Assembly: GCF_026586675.1 (NCBI RefSeq) | Contig: NZ_JAODIX010000064.1 | Location: 21,825 to 85,824, forward strand | Length of the DNA: 64,000 nucleotides | Direction: 5' to 3' | Source of the DNA: Halorubrum yunnanense | GTDB taxonomy: Archaea; Halobacteriota; Halobacteria; Halobacteriales; Haloferacaceae | Part shown: one piece after another, positions 49,465 to 58,243 of the stretch | Layout of the letters: every line of letters begins with the position of its first letter | Numbering within the stretch: position 1 is the stretch's first letter | Notes under the pieces: model-generated | Told to the model about the DNA's origin: nothing | The model's database searches: none | Seen by the model: only the letters and a program-made list of their open reading frames with translations | Translations under genes and position numbers: made by a program

Positions 49465-49707
49465 CTACAGGCTAACGCCGCCGCCGGTGAAGTAGAGTAA
49501 CACCCACCAGCCGTAGCCGACGGCCAGCGCGGTCGCCGTCAGTATCTCCAGGGCCGTGACGTAGGTGTTCCCGTGGGCTCTGCGGAAGTCCTGAATCAGT
49601 TCGATCCGGCGCCAGACCGGCATCAGTGGCTCTGGAATGACTTCTTCGAGGCCGCCCACGTTGGACGTGTCGACCTGGTCTTCGGGGGCTTCTCTGTTCT
49701 GGCTCAT
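49465..49707 (-). CDS. Small one-helix protein of the TRAP operon
   Basis: 80 aa. Soluble N-terminal half (QVDTSNVGGLEEVIPEPLMP), then one or two hydrophobic stretches (TYVTALEILTATALAVGYGW, WVLLYFTGG). Start overlaps the TRAP permease stop by 4 bp, so it is translated with the transporter. Haloarchaeal TAXI-TRAP operons often carry such an extra small subunit; its role is unknown. Confidence 0.78.
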   Translation of the reverse strand: MSQNREAPEDQVDTSNVGGLEEVIPEPLMPVWRRIELIQDFRRAHGNTYVTALEILTATALAVGYGWWVLLYFTGGGVSL

Positions 49708-51695
49708 TGTTTTACCTCTCTGGTGAACGGGCTCTTGAGACCGCGAACCATCACCTTCTCACCGACGAAGACGGCGACGAAGACGGCGATCCCCGCGATC
49801 TTCGCGAGCACCATCGGGTACGTCATGATGAGGACGCCGAGCACCGTGAGCGCACTTCGGGCGAAGATTATGCGCCCGACAGACATCTCGAACGGGTAGT
49901 TCAGCCCGTAGATGATGGCGATAGCGCCCATCACGACCAAGAATCCCGTGAAGAGCGTGTTGAGGCCCGGTGTCATCGAAATCAGGGCGGGGTTGTAGAC
50001 GAACGCGACCGGGAGGACGAACAGCGGCGCGGCGATTTTCAGCGCCGCTCCGCAGGTCCGCCAGAAGTTCGCCTCCGCGATGCCCGCCGCGACGACTGCC
50101 GCCGTCGCCACCGGTGGTGTGATACCCGCGAGGATGGCCGCGTAGAACATCGTGTAGTGGGCGGTGATCTGCGCGACGCCGAACTCGGAGACGAACGTCG
50201 GGACGATGAGGATGGCCACGATGACGTAGGCCGCCACCGTCGGCATCCCGACGCCCATCACGATGGCGACGGCCATCCCGAGCAGCACCGCGAACAGCAG
50301 GACGCCGCCGGAGAGGTTGATCATCAGCAGCGCGATCTTCGCGGGAACGCCGGTCGTCGAGAACAGGTTCACGACGCCGCTGATGACCACGAGGATGATG
50401 GCGATGGGCGCGAGGATGATGGCGCCTCGCCGGAAGCCGTGAATCGTGTTCCTGACCTGCGTGACGAACTCCGAGACCGGCGAGACGTCAGACCCGTCGA
50501 CGAGCCGCTGTACTGGCGGCATCAGGACCCCCGTGAGTATCATCGCGAAGACGGTGTACATCGCCGATGTCATCACCGTGTACTGGGCGAAGCCGAGGTA
50601 GTAGATGAGGACGCCGAACGGGACGCCGAATCGGAGCGACTCGGCGATCTTCTCGTTGCGAGTGAGCTCGTGGTCGAAGAACTCCGAGAACTCCATGTCT
50701 TGGTCGCTGGAGTCACTGATCGCGGTGTAGTGGACCGCAATGGCGATCGACGTGACCAGAATCGCTGCCGGGACGAGCCCGGCGACGACGATGTTGAGGT
50801 ACGCCACGCCGAGGTACGACGCCATCACGAACGCGGACGCCCCCATGACCGGCGGGAGCACCTGCCCCGCGGTCGAGGCGACGGCCTCGATGCCGGCCGC
50901 GCGGTGGCCGGACATCCCGCTCTCTTTCATCGTCGGAATCGTGAACGACCCCGTCATGGCGGCGTTAGCCGTGTACGAACCGTTGATGGAGCCGATGACC
51001 GCCGAGGAGAGCACCGCCGTCTGTGCCACGCCCGAGCGGATGCGACCGGCCGCGACGATGGCGAGCCGGAGAATCAGGTCGAACGCGCCGTACGCGAACA
51101 GCAGCCCGGCGTACAGGAGGAACGGCGCGATCCAGGACGCGGTCAGCTGCGTGAGCGAGCCGTAGAACCCGTACAGGTCCGTGACCGTCGCCTGGAGGAG
51201 CGTCAGCTGTGACATTCCGGCGTGCCCGAGGACGCCGGGGACGGCGTCCCCGAACATCGCGTACATCATCACGCCGATGACGAGTCCGAGGAACAGGTTC
51301 CCGAACTCGCGCCAGGTGAGGTACAGCAGTGAGATGATGATGAGCCGCGCGAGCATGTACTCGTGTTCGCTGGCGAACCCCTGACGCAGGAGATACACCA
51401 TCTCGAAGTTCAGGAAGAAGTAAAACGACGCCGTGATGAGTACGCCCGCCGCCGGAAGCAACACCAAGGCGTCTATCCGGCTGCCTTCTTCGAGCGATTC
51501 GCGGGTTTCGTTGAGGGCGTACACCGTCATGATGCCGCCGACGAACAGCACGGCGTACTTGACCGGCGACCACTGCTGAGTGGACGCCCACCAGAGGACG
51601 GTCACCCAGAACAGGACGGCTGTGAGCGTGACGCTGACGTCGAGGCCTCGTAGCCACCCCGCGGGACCGGTCTGTTGTTCGGATTGTGTATCCAT
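49704..51695 (-). CDS. TRAP transporter fused 4TM/12TM permease, TAXI type
   Basis: 663 aa. DctQ-like small and DctM-like large membrane subunits fused, as in TAXI TRAP systems; at least 14 hydrophobic segments. Large-subunit landmarks: GSINGSYTANAAMTGSFTIP, AAGIEAVASTAGQVLPPVMG, IVMGVGMPTVAAYVIVAILI and AGITPPVATAAVVAAGIAEA. Sodium- or proton-driven uptake with the solute-binding protein encoded 82 bp upstream. Substrate probably an organic acid. Confidence 0.93.
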   Translation of the reverse strand: MDTQSEQQTGPAGWLRGLDVSVTLTAVLFWVTVLWWASTQQWSPVKYAVLFVGGIMTVYALNETRESLEEGSRIDALVLLPAAGVLITASFYFFLNFEMVYLLRQGFASEHEYMLARLIIISLLYLTWREFGNLFLGLVIGVMMYAMFGDAVPGVLGHAGMSQLTLLQATVTDLYGFYGSLTQLTASWIAPFLLYAGLLFAYGAFDLILRLAIVAAGRIRSGVAQTAVLSSAVIGSINGSYTANAAMTGSFTIPTMKESGMSGHRAAGIEAVASTAGQVLPPVMGASAFVMASYLGVAYLNIVVAGLVPAAILVTSIAIAVHYTAISDSSDQDMEFSEFFDHELTRNEKIAESLRFGVPFGVLIYYLGFAQYTVMTSAMYTVFAMILTGVLMPPVQRLVDGSDVSPVSEFVTQVRNTIHGFRRGAIILAPIAIILVVISGVVNLFSTTGVPAKIALLMINLSGGVLLFAVLLGMAVAIVMGVGMPTVAAYVIVAILIVPTFVSEFGVAQITAHYTMFYAAILAGITPPVATAAVVAAGIAEANFWRTCGAALKIAAPLFVLPVAFVYNPALISMTPGLNTLFTGFLVVMGAIAIIYGLNYPFEMSVGRIIFARSALTVLGVLIMTYPMVLAKIAGIAVFVAVFVGEKVMVRGLKSPFTREVKQ

Positions 51696-51777
51696 GTTTG
51701 GGTGTGGGTTTGTTTGTAGTAAAATATTAATATTAGTTGGATTCCGCTTCGCCAGTCGGAATTACGCCAGGGGGAGG

Positions 51778-52929
51778 TTACGCCGTGTCGCCCTCTTGGA
51801 GGCTGTCGTCCCAGGCGTCGTTGTCCTTGTAGTACTGGACTGCGCCGGGGTGGACCGGGATGCTCTCCTGCGCGTAGGCGAGCATCTCCTCGGCGGAGTC
51901 GTAGTCGTTGAACTGCGCCTCCCCGTTGTTGACGACGTCGTTGTGCTCGACGGCGATGCGGCAGAGCTCGTAGACGGCGTCCGGGTTGGCCTCGGGGTTG
52001 AACGTGTAGTTGACCTCGAGGTCCCAGGTGAACACCTCGTCGGTACCGATGTCCGTGTCCGCGATCGGCCACTCGCTGTAGGGCGTTCGGGTCGTGCCGG
52101 CACCCGAGTACGACTCCGCGGACTCGATGAGCGCGTCGGTCGGCTCGACGTAGTGGAGGTCGACGCGGGAGGCCATCTCCTGAACGAAGCCGGTGTACCG
52201 GACCCCCGGCGCGCCGTACGCGATGGACGCGTCGATGCTGCCTTCCTCCATCGCGCCGGGCGCGTCACCGACGCCCATGTTCTGGATGTTCATCTGGTCG
52301 TAGACGTCTGCGGTCGGATCCTGCGACCAGACGTCGAGGGTCGTCGCGCGCGTCGAGTACCCCGGCTCGGCGGGGTAGACGTTCTTCCCGGCGAGGTCGT
52401 CGAACGTCTCGATGTCCGTGCCGTCGCGAGCGACGACGTAGATGCTGTACGGGAACGCGCCGAATCCGTACTGAGGGATTCGGGACACCGACTGCTCGGA
52501 GAATCGGCCGCGGTCGTCGAGCGCCTTGTTGAGGGAGTTGTTGTCGGTGATGCCGGCGTTGAACTGTTCCTGGGCCATCCGGTAGATGGTCCCGATGTAC
52601 CCCGGGCTCTCGATGGTCGAGTAGTCGAGCGTGTCGCTCTCCTGGCTGACGGCGCGCTCGACGGCGAGCCCGACGTCTTGGGTCCCGCCGGCGGACGTGC
52701 CGACACGGAGCGAGAGTTGCTCGCTGCCGCCGTCGTCGCCGTCGGATCCGTCAGATCCGTCGGATCCGTCCATTCCGTCGTCGCCGTCGGATCCGTCAGA
52801 TCCGTCGGATCCGTCGGACCCATCCGACCCGTCCCCACCGTCGCCGCCGCTACAGCCGGCGAGTCCGGTGATGCCTACTGCGCCCGTACCGTATAGGAAC
52901 TTGCGTCGATTAACTGAGTTATCTGCCAT
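51778..52929 (-). CDS. TAXI-family TRAP solute-binding lipoprotein
   Basis: 383 aa from ATG 52929. Tat signal with twin Arg in NRRKFLYGTGAVG and lipobox LAGC at residue 26. A Gly-Ser-Asp linker of about 40 residues follows (DNA about 52740-52855). Mature domain has TAXI features: LRVGTSAGGTQDVGLAVERA, FDDLAGKNVYPAEPGYSTRA, YGAPGVRYTGFVQEM. It captures ligand outside the cell for the permease encoded next. Confidence 0.92.
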   Translation of the reverse strand: MADNSVNRRKFLYGTGAVGITGLAGCSGGDGGDGSDGSDGSDGSDGSDGDDGMDGSDGSDGSDGDDGGSEQLSLRVGTSAGGTQDVGLAVERAVSQESDTLDYSTIESPGYIGTIYRMAQEQFNAGITDNNSLNKALDDRGRFSEQSVSRIPQYGFGAFPYSIYVVARDGTDIETFDDLAGKNVYPAEPGYSTRATTLDVWSQDPTADVYDQMNIQNMGVGDAPGAMEEGSIDASIAYGAPGVRYTGFVQEMASRVDLHYVEPTDALIESAESYSGAGTTRTPYSEWPIADTDIGTDEVFTWDLEVNYTFNPEANPDAVYELCRIAVEHNDVVNNGEAQFNDYDSAEEMLAYAQESIPVHPGAVQYYKDNDAWDDSLQEGDTA

Positions 52930-53131
52930 ACTCAACCGTGACATTACGGCCGATGATTAACAATGTATCTGTTTGTTTCAGTTTAAACAGCGAGAATACT
53001 CCTCGTGACGCCTGTCGAACATGTTATCTGTGTCAATTCACCAATGTTAAAGATGTATCGCCGCCATTTACCAGAATGAAAGGAGAGATTCCCGCGCTTC
53101 AGGACGAGAAGATTGTCACCCGCTGAGAACG

Positions 53132-53560
53132 TCACTCGTCAAGGATGACTGTCACGGGACGGTCGGCCCCCAGGAGCACCGATTGGGTGGTGCTCCCGAA
53201 CAGCATCTTTCCGGTCGGACTCCGGTGCCGCCCGCTCATCGTGATGTTGTCGGCGTCGATCTCCGCGGCGACGTCGACGATCGTGTCGGCGGGCTCGCCG
53301 TGTTCGCGGCGCCGAGTCGTCTCGACCCCGGCCGCAGTCAGCCGGTCCTCGACGGTGTCGACGACCTCGGGGTAGTTCTCCTCGTCCCACACGTCCTCGG
53401 AGTCGACGCGGCCGGCCTCGCCGCTGACCTCGAACCCCTCGTAGACGTTGAGTATCACCACTTCGACCTCTTCGTCGGCGTTCGGCAGCGACGCGACGGA
53501 ATCGACCGCGGCCAGTACGTGCTCGGAATCCCCGCCGACGGGGAGCAGTACGCGGTACAT
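53132..53560 (-). CDS. Universal stress protein (UspA) family
   Basis: 142 aa. Rossmann-like Usp fold: MYRVLLPVGGDSEHVLAAVD, ending with the ATP-binding signature as MSGRHRSPTGKMLFGSTTQS and VLLGADRPVTVI. The G-x2-G-x9-G-S/T-type motif is present, so nucleotide binding is likely. Usp genes commonly accompany TRAP operons, where they may regulate transport. TATA at 53582-53591 predicts a leaderless transcript that could extend into the TRAP genes. Confidence 0.9.
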   Translation of the reverse strand: MYRVLLPVGGDSEHVLAAVDSVASLPNADEEVEVVILNVYEGFEVSGEAGRVDSEDVWDEENYPEVVDTVEDRLTAAGVETTRRREHGEPADTIVDVAAEIDADNITMSGRHRSPTGKMLFGSTTQSVLLGADRPVTVILDE

Positions 53561-53581
53561 ACGGAGACCTAACAGAACACG

Positions 53582-53591
53582 GATAATAAAG
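53582..53591 (-). promoter_or_regulatory. TATA box of the uspA-like gene
   Basis: Minus-strand CTTTATTATC, centred 27 nt upstream of ATG 53560; leaderless start predicted. It separates this gene from the FAH-family gene 60 bp upstream. Confidence 0.55.
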
Positions 53592-53619
53592 GTGGCTGCC
53601 GGTGCCGGAGCTGAACGCC

Positions 53620-54441
53620 TTACCGCGTCACCGGCGCGCCGACGGTCCCGATCGACTCGACGACCGCCCGCACCTCGTCGCCGGGGTCGATGGGCGCCGC
53701 GCCGGGCGTCCCGGTGCTGAACAGGTCGCCGGGCTCCAGCGTCATCACGTCGGAGTGGAACGAGACGATCTCGGCCGGCGGGAACAGCATGTTCCGGATC
53801 TCGTTTTCCGCCCGCACCTCGCCGTTGACCTCGGTCCGCACCGAGAGCCCGCCGAGGTCGAGGGGCCCCTCCGGCACCGCCAGCGCGGCGCCTGGCACGA
53901 GGAACGTGTCGTAGCTCTTCGCCCGCGTGAGGAACCGGGGGTTCCGCTGGAGCACGTCCTCGGCGGTCATGTCGATCACGGGGAGGAAGCCGGCGACCAC
54001 GTCGCCGACGTCCCCCTCGTCGACGTTCCGGCAGGTCCGGCCCGTCACGACCCCTAGCTCCGCCTCGGCGGTCACCCGCTCGCTCTGCGACTCCGGCGGC
54101 AGGCGGATCGGGCCGCCGGGCCCCGTCAGGACCGACGACGGCTTCATGAAGCTGGCCGGCTCCTCCGGGCGCTGCTCGTCGAGGTCGCCGGCGTGCTCCT
54201 CGTAGTTCAGGCCGATCCCCCACAGCTTCCCGAACGACGCCAGGGGCGCGCCGAACGAGATGTCGGCGGCCGGGACGGGCTCCGCGGTTGCGTCGGCGAC
54301 GTCGCCCAGGTCGCCCGCGGCCGCCCGGGGGAGCGCGTCGCGGACGGTCTCGACGCCCGGCTCGACGGCGCTGAGAGGGACGTACCCCTCGCCGCCGCCG
54401 AGCAGGGGATCGCCGGTCGCCGTGCGTGCGAGGTACTTCAT
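53620..54441 (-). CDS. Fumarylacetoacetate hydrolase family protein
   Basis: 273 aa. FAH catalytic fold: GIGLNYEEHAGD, MKPSSVLTGPGGPIRLP, metal-binding Glu/Asp in TAEAELGVVTG and VIDMTAEDVLQR, and the C-terminal LEPGDLFSTGTPGA. The family cleaves or decarboxylates 2,4-diketo acids. With an SDR dehydrogenase and sugar-acid dehydratases alongside, the best guess is a 2,4-diketo-3-deoxy-aldonate hydrolase giving pyruvate and a hydroxy acid. Exact substrate is inference. Confidence 0.88.
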   Translation of the reverse strand: MKYLARTATGDPLLGGGEGYVPLSAVEPGVETVRDALPRAAAGDLGDVADATAEPVPAADISFGAPLASFGKLWGIGLNYEEHAGDLDEQRPEEPASFMKPSSVLTGPGGPIRLPPESQSERVTAEAELGVVTGRTCRNVDEGDVGDVVAGFLPVIDMTAEDVLQRNPRFLTRAKSYDTFLVPGAALAVPEGPLDLGGLSVRTEVNGEVRAENEIRNMLFPPAEIVSFHSDVMTLEPGDLFSTGTPGAAPIDPGDEVRAVVESIGTVGAPVTR

Positions 54442-54489
54442 CGCGGGTTCGCCTCGGTCGCCCTCATCGGGCGTTCGCTCCGTTCATGA

Positions 54490-54837
54490 TCACTCCTCGC
54501 GGTCCGTCCAGAAGTCGAACGAGCGCCCGGGCGCGAACACGTCGAGCCCGACTGCGCGCTCGTCGCCGGTGTTCTCCACTCGGTGGGTCTCGTCGGACTC
54601 CAGGAGGACGGAGTCGTTCTTCCGGAGAGTGACCTCGTCGTCCTCGGTGGCGACCGTGAGCTCGCCCTCCAAGCAGAGACACACCTGCTCGTTCTCGTGG
54701 TCGTGCATCGGCGAGCTGTGGCCCGCCGGCTTCTCGAACCACTCGAAGGAGAACTGGTCGCTGCCCGCCATCGACACGCGCCGCCAGCCCTTGTCCGGCT
54801 CGTACGTCTCCGCCTCGTCGAACGCGACCGGCTTCAT
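54490..54837 (-). CDS. Cupin-domain protein of the sugar-acid cluster
   Basis: 115 aa. Metal motif in KPAGHSSPMHDHENEQVCLC with His/His/Glu, second motif NDSVLLESDETHRVENTGDE with His. N-terminal VAFDEAETYEPDKGWRRVSM. Overlaps the SDR gene stop by 4 bp (54834-54837), so it is co-translated. Could be an isomerase or epimerase, or a sensor, for the pathway; not determinable. Confidence 0.87.
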   Translation of the reverse strand: MKPVAFDEAETYEPDKGWRRVSMAGSDQFSFEWFEKPAGHSSPMHDHENEQVCLCLEGELTVATEDDEVTLRKNDSVLLESDETHRVENTGDERAVGLDVFAPGRSFDFWTDREE

Positions 54838-55622
54838 AGGTTCGCCCCGGTCGAGCCGCCGTCTATCGGGAGCGCAGTCCCGTTGATGTACCCCGACTTC
54901 GGCGACGAGAGGAACGCGACGGTGTTGCCGAGCTCCATCGGGTCGCCGATGCGCCCGAGGGGGTTCTGCGCCCAGTCGTCGAGCCCCTCCTCGTAGGAGT
55001 CGTAGTCGCCGCGCTCGACGGCGGCCTCGACGAGGTCACGGATCCGGCTCGTCTCGTGGGGGCCGGGGAGGACGGCGTTCGCGCGGATCTCCGGGGCGAA
55101 CTCCTTCGAGAGCGTCTTCTCGAGCCCGATGACGCCCATCCGGACGGAGTTGGACAAGACGAGGCTGTCGATGGCCTCCTTCACGCTCCGGGAGGTGATG
55201 TTGACGATGGTGCCGCCGTCGCCCTCCTTGAGGTGCGGGTACGACTCCCGCGCCAGCCGGACGACGCTCATCACGAGCAGGTCGTAGGCGTGCTGCCAGT
55301 CCTCGTCGTCGGTGTCGAGGAAGGAGCCGGACGGCGGGCCGCCCGCGCTCGTCACGAGGTGGTCGATCGTGCCGAACGCGTCGACGGTCGCCTCCACGAG
55401 CGCCGCGACCTCGTCGGCGTCGGTCAGGTCGGCGGAGTGGGCCACGACCTCGCCCGTCGCGACCGCCTCGACCTCCTCTTTCGCGGCCGCCAGTCGCTCC
55501 TCGTCGCGGCCGTTGATGACCACGTTCACGCCCTCTCGGGCCAGCGCTTTCGCCGATGCCTTGCCGAGTCCGCTGGACGACGCCGTGACGAGGGCCGCGT
55601 TCCCGTCGATCTGTAAGTCCAT
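54834..55622 (-). CDS. SDR-family oxidoreductase with altered catalytic residues
   Basis: 262 aa. Rossmann start NAALVTASSSGLGKASAKAL, NAG-equivalent TSAGGPPSGS, ending INGTALPIDGGSTGANL. In place of the usual S-Y-K triad, Ser144 is followed at +13 and +17 by Ser157 and Arg161 (in LVLSNSVRMGVIGLEKTLSK) rather than Tyr and Lys. A divergent SDR subgroup has this pattern. In the cluster it would be the 2-keto-3-deoxy-acid dehydrogenase. Confidence 0.87.
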   Translation of the reverse strand: MDLQIDGNAALVTASSSGLGKASAKALAREGVNVVINGRDEERLAAAKEEVEAVATGEVVAHSADLTDADEVAALVEATVDAFGTIDHLVTSAGGPPSGSFLDTDDEDWQHAYDLLVMSVVRLARESYPHLKEGDGGTIVNITSRSVKEAIDSLVLSNSVRMGVIGLEKTLSKEFAPEIRANAVLPGPHETSRIRDLVEAAVERGDYDSYEEGLDDWAQNPLGRIGDPMELGNTVAFLSSPKSGYINGTALPIDGGSTGANL

Positions 55623-55685
55623 GCCTCATTCATCCCCGGTCCGGCGTGAAAACGTTTCCCTACAGGCAAGCGGACGGGCTCGCCC

Positions 55686-57005
55686 TCACGCGCCCGAATC
55701 GCCCGCCGGTTCCGCCTCGAACCCTGCTGTCCCGTCGTCGAACCCGACCCTCTCGCGGCCGACCACCGTCGCCGCGTCGGGAAGCTCGTCGACCACCGCG
55801 TCGGAGACGCGGAGCTCGCCGAGGTCCTGCGTGTTCCGGACCCAGACGATCCGGACCGTCTCGGGGTCGTAGCCGCCGAGCGCCGCCAGCCCGGTGCGGA
55901 GCGCGAACTCGTCGTCTGGCGCGACCACCGGGAGCTTCGACTTCGAGAGCGACCCGCTCGTGAGCGCGTTCGCGTACGTCTTCTTCAGGTCGAGCCCGTC
56001 GACCGCGGACCGCCGAGTGAGGTCGGCGAGGCCGATCCCGTTGCCGTTCCCCTTGGTCGCCTCCGTGAGCCCGCGGACGTAGATGAGGTCGATGTCGGGG
56101 GTCTCGGGGTCCGGCGCGTTGAGGACGCGGTAGCGGCCGATGACGTTCGTGTCCATCCCCGCGCCCGAGACCTCCTTGCCGATCTCGTCGACGACGAGGA
56201 GGTCGACGTCGTCGACCGGGAGCGTCGGCATCTCCTCGTACGCGCGCTCCAACAGCTCGGGCTCGCGGTCGAGGAACGAGCCGGCGGGGACGGCCTCCAG
56301 GTGACCGATCTCCTCCTCGAAGTTCTCGACGAGCGCGATCCCGCCGATCAGCGGCGTCTCGCGCTCGATGACGTCGAGCGCGGCCGTCAGCGCCTCGACG
56401 TACCCCTCGGCGATCGCCGTCGAGTGGAACGACTTCGCGCCGCGCTGTTTGCCGAGCCCGACGACGGTCATCTTCGCGAGTCCGCTCTCGATCGGCCCGG
56501 TGAAGTTGGTATGTGCCTTCACCCGGTTTATCACGAGGGCGGCGTCGGCCGCGAGCGCCGCCTCCGAGAAGTACACTGGGAGGTCCGCGTCGCCGACCGA
56601 CACGGTCGCCAGCTCCGCGGCCGCCATGCGCGCGTCGATCGGCGCGCCGACCGTCTCTTCGGTGATCCCGAGCGCCTCCAACACCTCGCGCTGTCCCTCG
56701 GGAGTCGCGCCGCCGTGGCTGCCCATGGCCGGCACGACCACGGGGTCGAAGCCGCGCTCGGCGAGCCGGTCGACGACCGCCGCCGCGACCTCGTCGATCC
56801 GGTCTATCCCGCGGCTGCCGACCCCGACGGCCACGGTCGCGCCCGCGGGGAGGGCGTCGAGGTCGAGGGCGTCGAGCGCCTCGCGCGCCGCCCCGACGGG
56901 GTCGTCCAGGCGCTCCGTCTGCGGCTCGTACCGCACTCGCGCGAACCCCGGGAGCGGCTGCGGGTCGATGAGGTGATCCACGTCGGATCGCTCGGGAAAC
57001 TCCAT
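55686..57005 (-). CDS. LarA-like (DUF2088) nickel-pincer racemase/epimerase homologue
   Basis: 439 aa from ATG 57005. N-terminal DUF2088/LarA domain: VAVGVGSRGIDRIDE, VPAMGSHGGATPEGQREVLE, RVKAHTNFTGPIESGLAKMT, GLGKQRGAKSFH. His97, His165, Lys178 and His194 can be matched to LarA His108, His174, Lys184 and His200; the Lys-to-His spacing of 16 is the same. This suggests it could hold the nickel-pincer nucleotide, for which larB is present at 13398. The substrate, perhaps a sugar acid or a lactate-like product, is unknown. TATA at 57026-57035 predicts a leaderless start. Confidence 0.8.
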   Translation of the reverse strand: MEFPERSDVDHLIDPQPLPGFARVRYEPQTERLDDPVGAAREALDALDLDALPAGATVAVGVGSRGIDRIDEVAAAVVDRLAERGFDPVVVPAMGSHGGATPEGQREVLEALGITEETVGAPIDARMAAAELATVSVGDADLPVYFSEAALAADAALVINRVKAHTNFTGPIESGLAKMTVVGLGKQRGAKSFHSTAIAEGYVEALTAALDVIERETPLIGGIALVENFEEEIGHLEAVPAGSFLDREPELLERAYEEMPTLPVDDVDLLVVDEIGKEVSGAGMDTNVIGRYRVLNAPDPETPDIDLIYVRGLTEATKGNGNGIGLADLTRRSAVDGLDLKKTYANALTSGSLSKSKLPVVAPDDEFALRTGLAALGGYDPETVRIVWVRNTQDLGELRVSDAVVDELPDAATVVGRERVGFDDGTAGFEAEPAGDSGA

Positions 57006-57025
57006 GTGGGGTCCCTCGCGGCGGC

Positions 57026-57035
57026 GATACAAAAG
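57026..57035 (-). promoter_or_regulatory. TATA-like box of the LarA-like operon
   Basis: Minus-strand CTTTTGTATC, centred about 26 nt before ATG 57005. It lies in the 116-bp divergent region shared with the dehydratase gene at 57122, where a cluster regulator would be expected to bind. Confidence 0.5.
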
Positions 57036-57121
57036 CTGCGGGTGGCGTCCCGACCGGACGGCCCCGAGAGAGGTTTGCCGATACAGGGGTCTACTTGTAC
57101 CCGTGCGACAGCGGACCACGC

Positions 57122-58231
57122 ATGGAGATAACCGAAGTCGAGTCGTTCCCGATCAAGCTGCCGCTGGAGTCGCCTGTCTCCTTCTCCAACCGGACGCTCA
57201 CCTATCGGGACCACGCGATCACGTACGTGCGGACGGACACCGGCCACGAGGGGGTCGGCTACTCGCTGGGGTACGAGGGGGCCGGCCTCATCGCCGACGC
57301 GGTCGAGTCGATGCTCGAACCGCTGCTCGTCGGCGAGGACCCACGCGACACCGAGCGCCTGTGGCACGAGATGTACGACGGGAACGTCCAGATTGGCCGC
57401 ACCGGCCTCTTCTTGCGTGCTATCTCGACGGTCGACATCGCGCTCTGGGACGTGAAGGCGAAGGCCGCCGAGACCCCCCTCCACAAGCTGCTCGGCGGGC
57501 ACTCGGAGTCGGTGCCGTCGTACGCCAGCGGCGGCTACTACCGCGACGACAAGGGCCACGAGGCGCTCCGCGGCGAGATGCGGCGCTATCTCGACGAGGG
57601 CCACGACACCGTGAAGATGAAGGTCGGCCGCCTGTCGGCCGCCGAAGAGGCCGAGCGCGTCGCCGCGGTGCGCGACGAGATCGGCGACGAGCGAACCCTG
57701 CTTCTCGACGCCAACGGCGTCTGGGAGTCCAGTACGGAAGCGCTCCGCAACTGCCGGGCGTTCGAGCCCCACGACCCGTACTTCATCGAGGAGCCCGTGA
57801 TGATCGACCGCGTCGACACGATGGCCGAGGTGAACGACGGGATCGACTACCCCGTCGCCACCGGCGAACTGGAGGGGACCCGGCACAACTTCGCGCGGCT
57901 CGCCGACACGGGCGCGGCGACGATCCTCCAGCCCGACGTCACCGTCTGCGGCGGGATCACGGAGTGGCTGAAAATCGCCAACCACGCCTCGGCGTACGAC
58001 ATCCCCATCGCCCCCCACTACAACTGGAACCTCCACGCCTCCCTGCTCGGCGCCATCGAGAACGGCCTCTGGGTGGAGTACTTCTACCGCGACATGGACG
58101 TGAAGGCGTTCGACGACGTCGTTGCCGACCCCCTCAAGCCCGGCGACGACGGCATGATAACGCTCCCCGACCGCCCCGGCCACGGCGTCCCGCTCGACAA
58201 GGACGCGCTCGCAAAATTCGCCGACGACTGA
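57122..58231 (+). CDS. Enolase-superfamily dehydratase (mandelate racemase-like) 1
   Basis: 369 aa from ATG 57122. Capping domain then barrel with Lys165/Lys167 (TVKMKVG), metal ligands Asp196 (LLLDANG), Glu223 (YFIEEPV) and Glu249 (VATGELEG), and the Asp272/His299 dyad (QPDVT, IAPHYNWN). This KxK plus D/H set is that of the mandelate racemase subgroup, which includes fuconate and rhamnonate dehydratases. Predicted to dehydrate a sugar acid to its 2-keto-3-deoxy form. Confidence 0.9.
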   Translation: MEITEVESFPIKLPLESPVSFSNRTLTYRDHAITYVRTDTGHEGVGYSLGYEGAGLIADAVESMLEPLLVGEDPRDTERLWHEMYDGNVQIGRTGLFLRAISTVDIALWDVKAKAAETPLHKLLGGHSESVPSYASGGYYRDDKGHEALRGEMRRYLDEGHDTVKMKVGRLSAAEEAERVAAVRDEIGDERTLLLDANGVWESSTEALRNCRAFEPHDPYFIEEPVMIDRVDTMAEVNDGIDYPVATGELEGTRHNFARLADTGAATILQPDVTVCGGITEWLKIANHASAYDIPIAPHYNWNLHASLLGAIENGLWVEYFYRDMDVKAFDDVVADPLKPGDDGMITLPDRPGHGVPLDKDALAKFADD

Positions 58232-58243
58232 TTCCGTATATAA

